From IMG/VR virus record IMGVR_UViG_3300042383_000523, positions 41,757 to 105,756 of that record: 64,000 nt of DNA; one strand, 5' to 3'. Both the position numbers and the translations under genes were made by a program. Below are positions 55,889 through 63,828 of this stretch, piece after piece (positions within the stretch are counted from its first letter, which is position 1; each line of letters opens with the position of its first letter). The notes below the pieces were generated by a model, which worked only from the letters and a program-made list of their open reading frames with translations, did not search any database and was not told where the DNA came from. This stretch comes from a virus.

Positions 55889-56818
55889 ATGAAAAACATA
55901 CACGTATTACCAACGGAAAATTCAAGTAGATTATCTTACAACAAAGATGGTGTATTAGAATTACACAGACTTCAATGGAGAAAGAATACTCAAAATATCT
56001 ATATCACTTCTGATGAAGAAATTAAAGAAAGAGAATGGTGTACTGATGGAATTTACCTTATACAAGCAACTCCAAAATTAGTAGATGCTCAAGGATTGTT
56101 TGATAGAAGAGATTGGAGAAAAATCATTCTAACAACAGACCAAGAGTTAATCAAAGATGGTGTACAAGCTATTGATGATAAATTCCTAGAATGGTTTGTT
56201 AAGAATCAGAGTTGTGAGTTTGTTGAGATTAAACAAGAATTAGGTGTTTGTCTTAATTGTGAATGGAATTATGATAGTTGTCCAAATGCTAAAGAATGTT
56301 TAAAGGGTAAATACAAAATCATCATTCCTAAAGAAGAACCTAAACTGCAATGTAAAGACTGTAATGACAATTTAACAGATTGTACTTGTATTGAAAATAC
56401 TGTTGATATGAATAAAATAAAAATATACCTAGACGACGTAAGAACACCAGTTGATCCAACTTGGAAAGTAGTTAGAAACTATGAACAATTTGTAGATCAA
56501 ATTACTTATTACGGGTTAGAAAACATTGATATAATTTCATTAGATCATGATTTAGGACCTTCAGCAATGGCTGAATGGCACTCAAACGTGTATCACAACT
56601 ACGAATTAAATTATGATAACATTGAAGAGAAAACTGGAATGGATTGCACTAAATGGTTGGTCAATCAGTGGCTTGATGGATCTCCTGTTGTTGATGTTGT
56701 AATACATTCTGCAAATGCAGTTGGTAGTGCCAATATGATGGGGTACATAAACAACTACAGACACATTCACAGATTACCTCAGAATTGTGTAAGAGTACAA
56801 ATTGAACATACAGTATAA
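55889..56818 (+). CDS. Fusion of a phage unknown domain and a cyclic-phosphate-processing receiver (cREC)
   Basis: 309 residues. The N-terminal half (1-140) is a domain frequent in Bacteroidota phages (DRRDWRKIILTTDQELI, AIDDKFLEWFVKNQSCEFVEI). A Cys-rich linker (about 124-170, CLNCEWNYDSCPNAKEC, CKDCNDNLTDCTC) follows. From about 176 it matches the cREC family: IKIYLDDVRTPVDPTW, ISLDHDLGPS, TGMDCTKWLVNQW, VIHSANAVGSANMMG. cREC is predicted to act on cyclic phosphates in RNA repair, matching the ligase and kinase genes upstream. Confidence 0.82.
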   Translation: MKNIHVLPTENSSRLSYNKDGVLELHRLQWRKNTQNIYITSDEEIKEREWCTDGIYLIQATPKLVDAQGLFDRRDWRKIILTTDQELIKDGVQAIDDKFLEWFVKNQSCEFVEIKQELGVCLNCEWNYDSCPNAKECLKGKYKIIIPKEEPKLQCKDCNDNLTDCTCIENTVDMNKIKIYLDDVRTPVDPTWKVVRNYEQFVDQITYYGLENIDIISLDHDLGPSAMAEWHSNVYHNYELNYDNIEEKTGMDCTKWLVNQWLDGSPVVDVVIHSANAVGSANMMGYINNYRHIHRLPQNCVRVQIEHTV

Positions 56819-57213
56819 TGGAAAAAGAATTTATACCATATGAACAAGCATTAGCTTTAAAAGAATTAGGATTTGATAAATCTTGTTTAGCACAATATAA
56901 AAAATATGATGTTGGAGAAGCAACTTTGGATATAGGATTTTCTAAAAATGAAATTATATCTAAATTTGACAACTTAGTTTTATTCTGCTCAACACCACTT
57001 TACCAACAAGTATTTAGATGGTTTAGAGAGAAGTATAATATTCATTGTGAAACATTTCATAACCCAGGGGTTTTAGACAACCCTTGGAGTTTTTCATTTT
57101 ACTTTATGAAAATGAGAGGTAGAAATACAAATGTTTTTCATGGATATGAAACATACGAAGAAGCAGAACTTGAATGTCTTAAAAAATTAATAGAAATTGT
57201 AAAACAAAAGTAA
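56818..57213 (+). CDS. Conserved phage hypothetical protein
   Basis: 131 residues. FIPYEQALALKELGFD and LYQQVFRWFREKY recur in Bacteroidota phage proteins of unknown function. Coupled by TAATG to the cREC fusion. Confidence 0.75.
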   Translation: MEKEFIPYEQALALKELGFDKSCLAQYKKYDVGEATLDIGFSKNEIISKFDNLVLFCSTPLYQQVFRWFREKYNIHCETFHNPGVLDNPWSFSFYFMKMRGRNTNVFHGYETYEEAELECLKKLIEIVKQK

Positions 57214-57214
57214 C

Positions 57215-57826
57215 ATGGAAGACTTTTTTGAAGATTTAAAAAACCAACCAAGACCAAACTTCTTTAAAAGAATATGGCTATGGTGGCATCATGATGGTAA
57301 ATACTTACATAAAGAAATTAAATGGGGTATTCAAAATCTTATCTACTGGTTTCCAATTATATGGAAAGATAGAAATTGGGATGGGCATTACATTTATGAA
57401 ATAATGAAACATAAATTAAAAGCTCAAGCCAACTATATCGGTATTAACGACAGACATACAAGAGCACAGCTTGATGCTAAGAGAATGGGACTATGTGTTT
57501 CTTTAATTGAAAAAGTACAAGATGGTTTCTACCAGATGGAGTATATGGACTATCATAAAGACAGAGTATGGTTTACACCTTGTGAAGACAGACCAGACCT
57601 ACACCAATACAACTCAGAAGAAGTATGGGAAAAATATGATGAGTACTTCAAAAAATATCCTTTAGTCTATAAAAGAGTTTTAAAAGGAGAAGGATCTATT
57701 GATAGAAAGGGTCGTGAAGAAGACAAACATATTATTGCTATGAATATCGCGTATCTTAATCACGACAGAGCAAGAAAGTTGTTATTTAAAATAATGGAAG
57801 AAAATATTGAGGGTTGGTGGGATTAA
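57215..57826 (+). CDS. Conserved phage hypothetical protein (Trp/Tyr-rich)
   Basis: 203 residues, rich in Trp, Tyr and His (RIWLWWHHDGKYLHKEIKWG). Probably soluble with amphipathic helices. Seen in large phages as an unknown. It starts 1 nt after the previous stop. Confidence 0.7.
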   Translation: MEDFFEDLKNQPRPNFFKRIWLWWHHDGKYLHKEIKWGIQNLIYWFPIIWKDRNWDGHYIYEIMKHKLKAQANYIGINDRHTRAQLDAKRMGLCVSLIEKVQDGFYQMEYMDYHKDRVWFTPCEDRPDLHQYNSEEVWEKYDEYFKKYPLVYKRVLKGEGSIDRKGREEDKHIIAMNIAYLNHDRARKLLFKIMEENIEGWWD

Positions 57827-58299
57827 TTAAATACATACTTTTACTATTTACTGTACTTAGTTTCAGTCAGGAACATATCTTAATAGGTGATTCACAAACA
57901 TACCTATTAGCCCAACATTCAACTAAGATTAAGCGAGTACCTCAACTATCTCAATCAGGTATAGGCGTGTTGCGACTAACAAGTAAAGTGCGTTTATATC
58001 CAGTTTCTCCGAATGTTAACAGCGTATCTGTGTGTATAGGAGTAAACGATGCTTACAAAGATAGAGGAGTACAACAATTATTTATTAGACTTAAAAACAC
58101 TTTCCCAAATGCTCACTTTTATATTATACAAGGTTCATGGGGTTGGGGTAAGGTAAGAAGAATGAATCAAAGTAATTTAGACAAGTATTACAAGCATTTT
58201 CCAGGAACAATCATACATCCGGCAATTGGGAAAGGAGACCCACATAGAGATAAAAAAGTTTATAGAACTATAATGAAAAATTTGGAAAGTCAAATATAA
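57814..58299 (+). CDS. Secreted SGNH/GDSL hydrolase
   Basis: 161 residues with an N-terminal signal sequence (GLIKYILLLFTVLSFSQ). ILIGDSQTYLL gives block I (GDS with the catalytic Ser), VSVCIGVNDAY block III (GxND), and the GDPHRD segment near 145 the block V Asp-His. Such enzymes de-esterify polysaccharides or peptidoglycan. An exported one in a phage may modify the host surface or glycan. It overlaps the previous gene by 13 nt. Confidence 0.78.
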   Translation: MVGLIKYILLLFTVLSFSQEHILIGDSQTYLLAQHSTKIKRVPQLSQSGIGVLRLTSKVRLYPVSPNVNSVSVCIGVNDAYKDRGVQQLFIRLKNTFPNAHFYIIQGSWGWGKVRRMNQSNLDKYYKHFPGTIIHPAIGKGDPHRDKKVYRTIMKNLESQI

Positions 58300-58313
58300 T
58301 TTCGTATATTTAA
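58282..58313 (+). promoter_or_regulatory. Bacteroidota-type promoter (TTG-N20-TATATTTAA)
   Basis: TTG 58282-58284, 20-nt spacer, TATATTTAA 58305-58313, before the 58336 gene. Confidence 0.72.
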
Positions 58314-58335
58314 ACATAATTTAAAAATAAAAGTC

Positions 58336-58764
58336 ATGAATGTATCTCAAGCATTAAAAAAGAAAAACAAATTAGCTATTGAATTAAAAAAGCAATACGC
58401 TATTGCTCAAAAGTTTAATTCACAAGAAGCAGGTAACCCAAGACGTTATTCAGTACAAGCAGCTTTAGATAAAGCAGCTGGGATCACTGATGAATTAATT
58501 GAATTAAAAACTAAAATTCACTTAGCAAACGCACCCGTATATTCTAAAATATTCCGTATGGCGGAATTAAAAGGTAGAATTAAGGAATTGAAAAAAATAT
58601 CTACAGATGAAGGTAAACACGAAGGTAGATATGGTTCACCAGCGTCAGAAAAAGAAGTTGAAATCAATATCGCTCAAGTGGATGTATTTGTAGAAATGCT
58701 TGAAGCTCAAATTGAAGAAATCCAATCAGAATTAGACGTACATAACGCTACGAATACAATATAA
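58336..58764 (+). CDS. Helical coiled-coil hypothetical protein
   Basis: 142 residues, almost entirely charged helix with Lys/Glu/Ala/Ile heptads; a short HEGRYGSPASEKE loop near 97-109 breaks it. No family recognised. Confidence 0.65.
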   Translation: MNVSQALKKKNKLAIELKKQYAIAQKFNSQEAGNPRRYSVQAALDKAAGITDELIELKTKIHLANAPVYSKIFRMAELKGRIKELKKISTDEGKHEGRYGSPASEKEVEINIAQVDVFVEMLEAQIEEIQSELDVHNATNTI

Positions 58765-58987
58765 TTTGGGGATACGGGAGTAATGATAAGATGATACTCG
58801 ATGATTCTTTACAACGTGACTAAGGCCAATTAGGGTGATAAGTGATAATGAATAAGATATCTCAACCATCAACATCTCAACACATCAACAATCGCGCACT
58901 TTCAATAAATTCAACATTCTTTGAAACCGGGATCTAGAATATTGTTTTGGATTTACTTCCCCTCATTTTAACTTAAAAACAAAGGTT
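58765..58987 (+). other. Non-coding stretch (223 nt)
   Basis: No frame. The first half has GATAAGATGATACTCGATGA-type AT-rich tracts and the middle a run of CAACATC/CAACACATC repeats. I see no promoter of the TTG-N20 type and no strong hairpin. Confidence 0.5.
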
Positions 58988-59194
58988 ATGAAACATTTAA
59001 TAATATTACTAGTAATTCTAACACTAACATCATGTTCAGTGGAACAAAGAATTAAAGAACATTCCTATACTTCGGAATGGTATACTCAACGAGGAGTAAG
59101 ATATCAGGTCTATAAAACAAGAACTGGAAGACACTATATCATTATTATAAATAAAAATCAAACAAAGCTAAAAAGAAAATACATTACATTATGA
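58988..59194 (+). CDS. Small lipoprotein
   Basis: 68 residues. The N-terminal signal ends in the lipobox LTSC near 14-17, and the mature part is basic. Likely envelope-attached. Coupled by ATGA to the next gene. Confidence 0.65.
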   Translation: MKHLIILLVILTLTSCSVEQRIKEHSYTSEWYTQRGVRYQVYKTRTGRHYIIIINKNQTKLKRKYITL

Positions 59195-59433
59195 CAGAAT
59201 TACAGAAATGGCAAGCAGTCAATCAATGTGAAACTCAGGCACAACTAGCAGATCTAATTGCTAAATTTGCGGATGAAGATGGAATGATTCAAGGTAGAGA
59301 AAGAAAATTTGATGCAAGTAAAATGATTATAGGGTTAAGTTACTTTATGGTTGATGAAATGCCTGCAAACGTTCTTACAAGAGAATACAGCATCAGACAG
59401 CAAGCAATTTATTTAAAAATCTTTAACAAATAG
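59191..59433 (+). CDS. Hypothetical protein (80 aa)
   Basis: 80 residues, helical (LQKWQAVNQCETQAQLADLI...). No motif recognised. Confidence 0.6.
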   Translation: MTELQKWQAVNQCETQAQLADLIAKFADEDGMIQGRERKFDASKMIIGLSYFMVDEMPANVLTREYSIRQQAIYLKIFNK

Positions 59434-59435
59434 TT

Positions 59436-59666
59436 ATGATTTGGATTTTATTATTATACGTTTTACCATTTTTCCTAAGCAGTGTAATAGGCTATTACGT
59501 TGCTAAAAAAGATGGAAGCTCTACCAAAGGAGAGTACGTAGTGGGTGTATTACTAATGTTAATACCAATACTTAATATAGTAGTAATAGGAATGTTTATC
59601 CATGAATTAGCACCAAAGTTGAAAATATTTCAAGATATTAAAGAATATTTAAAACAACCATTATGA
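59436..59666 (+). CDS. Membrane protein, tandem paralogue A
   Basis: 76 residues with two membrane segments. The first 11 residues (MIWILLLYVLP) are identical to the next gene's, and both share the YY..K..G and the LIP(I/V)xN(x)... second segment. A tandem duplicate; function unknown. Confidence 0.65.
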   Translation: MIWILLLYVLPFFLSSVIGYYVAKKDGSSTKGEYVVGVLLMLIPILNIVVIGMFIHELAPKLKIFQDIKEYLKQPL

Positions 59667-59881
59667 TTTGGATTTTATTATTGTACGTTTTACCATTTAT
59701 AATATGTTGTGTATTAGGTTATTACATGAGTAAAACTAATGGAGAAACAATGAAAGATTATTTAAACGGTGTTTTATTTTGTTTAATACCTGTTTTTAAT
59801 TTTCTCTTTATAGTAATGATAGTAGGTGAGAATATTAGATCAAATAAATCAATACAAGATTTTTTAAATAAAAAATTATGA
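59663..59881 (+). CDS. Membrane protein, tandem paralogue B
   Basis: 72 residues, the diverged copy of the preceding gene, overlapping it by 4 nt and the next one by 4 nt. Two membrane segments. Function unknown. Confidence 0.65.
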   Translation: MIWILLLYVLPFIICCVLGYYMSKTNGETMKDYLNGVLFCLIPVFNFLFIVMIVGENIRSNKSIQDFLNKKL

Positions 59882-60579
59882 GAATAACATTCATATCAGA
59901 TACACATACACGACAAGGACAAATACCATATTCAGATTTACCTGGTGGTGATTTATTAATCCATGCTGGCGATATTATGAATTCAGGATACAATAAAAAT
60001 GATATTATTGATTTCCTGTACTGGTATGATTCAACCCCAGGTTATGACAAGAAAGTATTCATAGCGGGTAATCATGATAGAATGTTTGAGAATCATCCGG
60101 AAGATGTAAAGGAATGGCTATCTAAATTTCCAAATATAATATATCTACAAGACGAGGCATATGAAATATATGACTTAGAAACAGATAAAAGTATTAAACT
60201 TTACGGATCACCTTGGCAACCATGGTTTTATGATTGGGCGTTTAATGTTGAGAGAAATAGTTTAAAATTATCAGGTAAGTGGGAAGGTATTCCTGACGAC
60301 ACAGACATATTAATCACACACGGTCCAGCTTGGGGTTCTGTTGATACAGTAGAAGGACGTCCTTGGGACAATTTAGGATGTGAGTTATTGGCAGAAAGAA
60401 TCATGAGATTCAGACCAAAGATCCATGTATGTGGGCATATTCATTCAGGATATGGAATTGAAACCATAGACAACATTCATTACATAAACGCATCAGTATT
60501 AGACGAAAGATACGAATACACTCAGAAACCATGGAATATAGAATGGGATCCTGAAACAAATGAAATGATTATAAAATAA
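59878..60579 (+). CDS. Metallophosphoesterase
   Basis: 233 residues. FISDTHTRQG, LIHAGDIMN, IAGNHDRMF, ITHGPAWGS and VCGHIHSGYG complete the calcineurin-like signature. It resembles the MPPED-type cytosolic phosphodiesterases. A second phosphoesterase in the window, separate from the RNA-repair set. Confidence 0.9.
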   Translation: MRITFISDTHTRQGQIPYSDLPGGDLLIHAGDIMNSGYNKNDIIDFLYWYDSTPGYDKKVFIAGNHDRMFENHPEDVKEWLSKFPNIIYLQDEAYEIYDLETDKSIKLYGSPWQPWFYDWAFNVERNSLKLSGKWEGIPDDTDILITHGPAWGSVDTVEGRPWDNLGCELLAERIMRFRPKIHVCGHIHSGYGIETIDNIHYINASVLDERYEYTQKPWNIEWDPETNEMIIK

Positions 60580-60586
60580 TTGATAA

Positions 60587-60608
60587 AAGGCTTGTTTATA
60601 CGAGCCTT
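60587..60608 (+). terminator. 8-bp hairpin overlapping a promoter
   Basis: AAGGCTTG (60587-60594) pairs with CGAGCCTT (60601-60608) around a 6-nt loop. The promoter TTG at 60592 closes the left arm. Confidence 0.68.
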
Positions 60609-60623
60609 CATTCGTAATTTTAT
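60592..60623 (+). promoter_or_regulatory. Bacteroidota-type promoter (TTG-N20-TAATTTTAT)
   Basis: TTG 60592-60594, 20-nt spacer, TAATTTTAT 60615-60623, for the operon from 60648 to thyA and beyond. Confidence 0.7.
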
Positions 60624-60647
60624 AGCATAATTTAAAACACAAAGGTT

Positions 60648-61022
60648 ATGTTTAGAAGAACCAGAATTAAAATAGCTAAAAAATTTAGACACAAATTAAC
60701 TCAGGATGACTTAAGAGGTTATAGAAACATTCTAAAGTTACTATACCACCCTAAAGCAGAAACACCATTAAAAGACCCTGATGTAGCTAAATTCTATATT
60801 CAAGTACCATGCTTACATCTTGATCTGATCATTGATACAGAAAAAGCAGAAATTGTAAACACAAAACAAATCTATCCTCTAAACCTTAATACTAAAGTAA
60901 CAGAGAGAGCTGTTAAAAAAATTAGAGAAGAAGTATCAAAACAAAGAGGAGATCTTGAAGATAAGATCAGAGGAAAAAAAGATACAATTTTAGATAAACT
61001 TTATAATCAAATTAAATGGTAA
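60648..61022 (+). CDS. Basic hypothetical protein
   Basis: 124 residues, Lys/Arg-rich at both ends, with a hydrophobic beta core (AKFYIQVPCLHLDLIIDT). No family recognised. Confidence 0.65.
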   Translation: MFRRTRIKIAKKFRHKLTQDDLRGYRNILKLLYHPKAETPLKDPDVAKFYIQVPCLHLDLIIDTEKAEIVNTKQIYPLNLNTKVTERAVKKIREEVSKQRGDLEDKIRGKKDTILDKLYNQIKW

Positions 61023-61234
61023 AAAGATTAGTAACCGTAACGGTGAATGGAAATGAAATTGCACTTGTAAAAGATAGAGAAAATTATTACATTTATTGGG
61101 GAGAACAAGGAAAACCTAAAGCATCAAAGAAAATAACAACACCAACAGGTAAAATACCGTCACAAAATTCAGCACATAAACAATTCCTAGAAGCAGTAGA
61201 AGCAACTAAAACCTTAAAATTCAGTAGATTATAA
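61016..61234 (+). CDS. Hypothetical protein (72 aa)
   Basis: 72 residues, basic, beta-rich N-terminus (MVKRLVTVTVNGNEIALVKDRE). Overlaps its neighbour by 7 nt. Confidence 0.6.
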   Translation: MVKRLVTVTVNGNEIALVKDRENYYIYWGEQGKPKASKKITTPTGKIPSQNSAHKQFLEAVEATKTLKFSRL

Positions 61235-61458
61235 TGGCAGCAGAAAGTAACACACCAGTAGATATTGAAATCTGGATTGAGAAAGTAATCAATTCATGTG
61301 AGACATTAACACATCGTATTAAGGCTAGAAACTTAGTTAAATTGTATATTAAGAGATTAAGAGAAGAAGGAATGCCTTCCTATCAAATTAAGCATATTAA
61401 TGATAACTTTGAATTTAAGTTATGGCATTTAAAAGAGGAGATAAAAAATAAAAAGTAA
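61234..61458 (+). CDS. Hypothetical protein (74 aa)
   Basis: 74 residues, helical, charged. The TAATG coupling on both sides indicates a polycistronic mRNA. No motif. Confidence 0.6.
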   Translation: MAAESNTPVDIEIWIEKVINSCETLTHRIKARNLVKLYIKRLREEGMPSYQIKHINDNFEFKLWHLKEEIKNKK

Positions 61459-61652
61459 TGGCAGGACTATTTGATATGCTTGATCACGGCATTGCCGCAG
61501 AATTAGGAGTTGATGTAGAAACATACATCAAAATAATTGATCATAAATGTACTGAAGAAGAAGCTAATTTTATTATTCTGACTATAATGGAAGAGGATCA
61601 AGGTAATTTAGAGAAAGCAAAAGAAACGTTTAATAAGTATTTGAATGAATAG
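61458..61652 (+). CDS. Small acidic hypothetical protein (64 aa)
   Basis: 64 residues, acidic and helical. Overlaps thyA by 8 nt. No motif. Confidence 0.6.
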   Translation: MAGLFDMLDHGIAAELGVDVETYIKIIDHKCTEEEANFIILTIMEEDQGNLEKAKETFNKYLNE

Positions 61653-62697
61653 TTTAGATAAACAATACATCGATCTTTTAAAAACAATACTAGAACATGG
61701 TGTTGATAAGAAAGATAGAACAGGTACAGGAACAAAATCAATCTTCGGTTATACTATCAGACATAACATGAAGGATGGTTTTCCTTTACTTACAACTAAG
61801 AAAATGCCATTCAAAACAATTGTAACTGAACTGTTATGGTTTTTACAAGGCAATACTAACATAAAGTACTTAGTTGATAATAGTTGTCACATCTGGGATG
61901 GTGATGCTTTTAAGAACTATGTAAACACATACAAAGGAAACTTTCCAATGGGTATGGAAGAGTTTATTGAAACTATTAAAACAAATGATGAGTTTGCTGA
62001 AAGGTGGGGTAAGTTAGGTCCAATCTATGGTAAGCAATGGAGAGATTGGGGAAGTAAAAAAGAATATGGCCAAGGTGAAAGTATAATGTATGGAGGTCAA
62101 GATCAAATCCAAAATCTAATCAACGACCTCAAAACAAATCCAGACTCAAGACGAATGATGGTTAATGCTTGGAATGTTGGAGAATTAGACCAAATGGTTC
62201 TTCCACCTTGTCATTATGGATTTCAAGTTTATACAAGAGAGTTGAGTCACGAAGAAAGGTATAATGAATATAATATTAAATTTAAAGATAGATGTACCGC
62301 AGATTGTTACACTAAAGAAGATTTTGACAGTAAAGGAATACCAACGAGAGCAATCTCTTTAATGTGGAACCAACGTTCAGTAGATACATTCTTAGGGTTA
62401 CCATTTAATATTGCCTCTTATGGATTATTATTGATGATGTTAGCAGATGAAGTAAATATGGTTCCTGACCAATTGATTGGTAATTTAGGAGATGTTCATT
62501 TGTATTCAAATCATATTGAACAAGCAAAACAACAAATAGAAAGAGAGCCAATGAAACTTCCAACATTCGATTGTCCTGCTATGAATGAAATTCCTCATAC
62601 AACATTTGATGAACTGGTATTTAGATTACAACCATGTGATTTTTACATGGATGACTACGAATCACATCCAACAATTAAAGCACCTTTAAGCAACTAA
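61645..62697 (+). CDS. thyA: Thymidylate synthase
   Basis: 350 residues. KDRTGTGTKSIFGYTIRHNM, LLTTKKMPFKTIVTELLWFLQGN, GPIYGKQWRDWG, the catalytic region VLPPCHYGFQVY and the FLGLPFNIASYGLLLMM motif are all present. The Asn of PFNIASY is kept, so dUMP rather than dCMP is the expected substrate. Insertions near 88-110 and 150-165 make it longer than E. coli ThyA (264 aa). Confidence 0.95.
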   Translation: MNSLDKQYIDLLKTILEHGVDKKDRTGTGTKSIFGYTIRHNMKDGFPLLTTKKMPFKTIVTELLWFLQGNTNIKYLVDNSCHIWDGDAFKNYVNTYKGNFPMGMEEFIETIKTNDEFAERWGKLGPIYGKQWRDWGSKKEYGQGESIMYGGQDQIQNLINDLKTNPDSRRMMVNAWNVGELDQMVLPPCHYGFQVYTRELSHEERYNEYNIKFKDRCTADCYTKEDFDSKGIPTRAISLMWNQRSVDTFLGLPFNIASYGLLLMMLADEVNMVPDQLIGNLGDVHLYSNHIEQAKQQIEREPMKLPTFDCPAMNEIPHTTFDELVFRLQPCDFYMDDYESHPTIKAPLSN

Positions 62698-62699
62698 AT

Positions 62700-63038
62700 A
62701 TGAAATTTTTAATAGGTTTTAGTTTTGGGGTATTAGCCCAAATACTTACATTCGTCCAATTACAAGGACAATTCAGATGGGAATGGTTTAAACAACATCC
62801 ATGGACGGTTTCATTAATGGGTGTTCCATTATCATTCCTGTATATTATGTCTGTTAAATACTTAGTTGATTATTTTGGAGGTGAATTATGGCCATCAAGA
62901 TTGATGGGATTTTCTATAGGAGCTATGGTGTTTAGTTTTATGGCTTATTCTTGGTTTAATGAACCATTTACACTTAAAACAGGTGTAAGTTTATTCTTAG
63001 CGTTTTGTATAATGATGATTCAATTATTTTGGAAATAG
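62700..63038 (+). CDS. Multi-spanning membrane protein
   Basis: 112 residues with three or four membrane segments and aromatic-rich loops (FRWEWFKQHPWTVS). Two nt after thyA. Function unknown. Confidence 0.65.
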   Translation: MKFLIGFSFGVLAQILTFVQLQGQFRWEWFKQHPWTVSLMGVPLSFLYIMSVKYLVDYFGGELWPSRLMGFSIGAMVFSFMAYSWFNEPFTLKTGVSLFLAFCIMMIQLFWK

Positions 63039-63039
63039 T

Positions 63040-63342
63040 ATGGAAAGTAAATTAGAAACATGCCATCACTGCGGTGAACAGAAAGAAAATTGCTATCATG
63101 GATTTATAGCAATGACAATGCCACATCCTGACTGGGAAGCAAAACTTGAAAAATGGGGTAGAAAAGATTGGTGGAAAAATTTAGAACGAACAGATCTAAC
63201 ACCAGAACAAATGGAAGAACTAGATCATATCTGCTCTTATGATCAAGCACTAAACACAGTTGGACGAGGTGTTCAATGTGATGACTGTGGAAGGAAAGAA
63301 GCTGAATTATATGAGAAATATTATCCAAGAGTTGAAGAATAG
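63040..63342 (+). CDS. Zinc-binding hypothetical protein
   Basis: 100 residues. CHHCGEQKENC at the start and CDDCGRKE near 84 could form a zinc site, with a charged helical middle. No family. Confidence 0.65.
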   Translation: MESKLETCHHCGEQKENCYHGFIAMTMPHPDWEAKLEKWGRKDWWKNLERTDLTPEQMEELDHICSYDQALNTVGRGVQCDDCGRKEAELYEKYYPRVEE

Positions 63343-63363
63343 ATTTATTCATTGTAATTTTAC
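63332..63363 (+). promoter_or_regulatory. Bacteroidota-type promoter (TTG-N20-TAATTTTAC)
   Basis: TTG 63332-63334 in the last codons of the previous gene, 20-nt spacer, TAATTTTAC 63355-63363. Confidence 0.7.
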
Positions 63364-63384
63364 AAAAGATTTAAAGCATATAGT

Positions 63385-63477
63385 ATGAAACGAGATTATA
63401 CAAAAGCAATTGTTTGGATAGGATTAGCTTTAATCACAATTGCTATATGGACAACAATTTACAATTTAATATTTTAG
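63385..63477 (+). CDS. Single-membrane-segment peptide (30 aa)
   Basis: A 30-residue peptide that is one membrane helix (AIVWIGLALITIAIWTT) after MKRDYTK. First gene after the promoter at 63332. Confidence 0.5.
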   Translation: MKRDYTKAIVWIGLALITIAIWTTIYNLIF

Positions 63478-63481
63478 GATT

Positions 63482-63628
63482 ATGTCGAAGGAAAAAACAA
63501 CTACAAAGAAACAAAGCAAACCATTTTGGGAATTAGGATTAAACCCAATCACAATGTGGGAACCAATTAAAGATAATTACCTTGAAATCCAGAAAAAAAC
63601 TAAAAAATACGTTAAATCAGAAGAATAA
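63482..63628 (+). CDS. Small basic hypothetical protein (48 aa)
   Basis: 48 residues, Lys/Thr-rich N-terminus, then KPFWELGLNPITMWEPI. Its TAA overlaps the next ATG. No family. Confidence 0.55.
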   Translation: MSKEKTTTKKQSKPFWELGLNPITMWEPIKDNYLEIQKKTKKYVKSEE

Positions 63629-63828
63629 TGAATGATACAGTAAAAGACTTATTTGATTTAAAAAATAGACAAATAAGTGAGCTTCAAGAAAAATTATCAA
63701 TAGCTCAAAACAGAATAACACAGTTAGAGACTTATATATTCGAGTTATGTGATAAGGATTGTCCTAAAGAATATAAACACGTAGTTAAACAAGAAGTATT
63801 TCAACATTTAAAACAATACAATGGATAG
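63628..63828 (+). CDS. Coiled-coil hypothetical protein (66 aa)
   Basis: 66 residues. A heptad-rich helix (LFDLKNRQISELQEKLSIAQNRITQLE) and a C-terminal part with two Cys. No family. Confidence 0.55.
   Translation: MNDTVKDLFDLKNRQISELQEKLSIAQNRITQLETYIFELCDKDCPKEYKHVVKQEVFQHLKQYNG

Noticed and set aside
61645-62697. Thymidylate synthase homologue as a dCMP hydroxymethylase making hypermodified cytosine
   Set aside because: The Asn in the PFNIASY motif is retained, which marks dUMP specificity; hydroxymethylases have Asp there.
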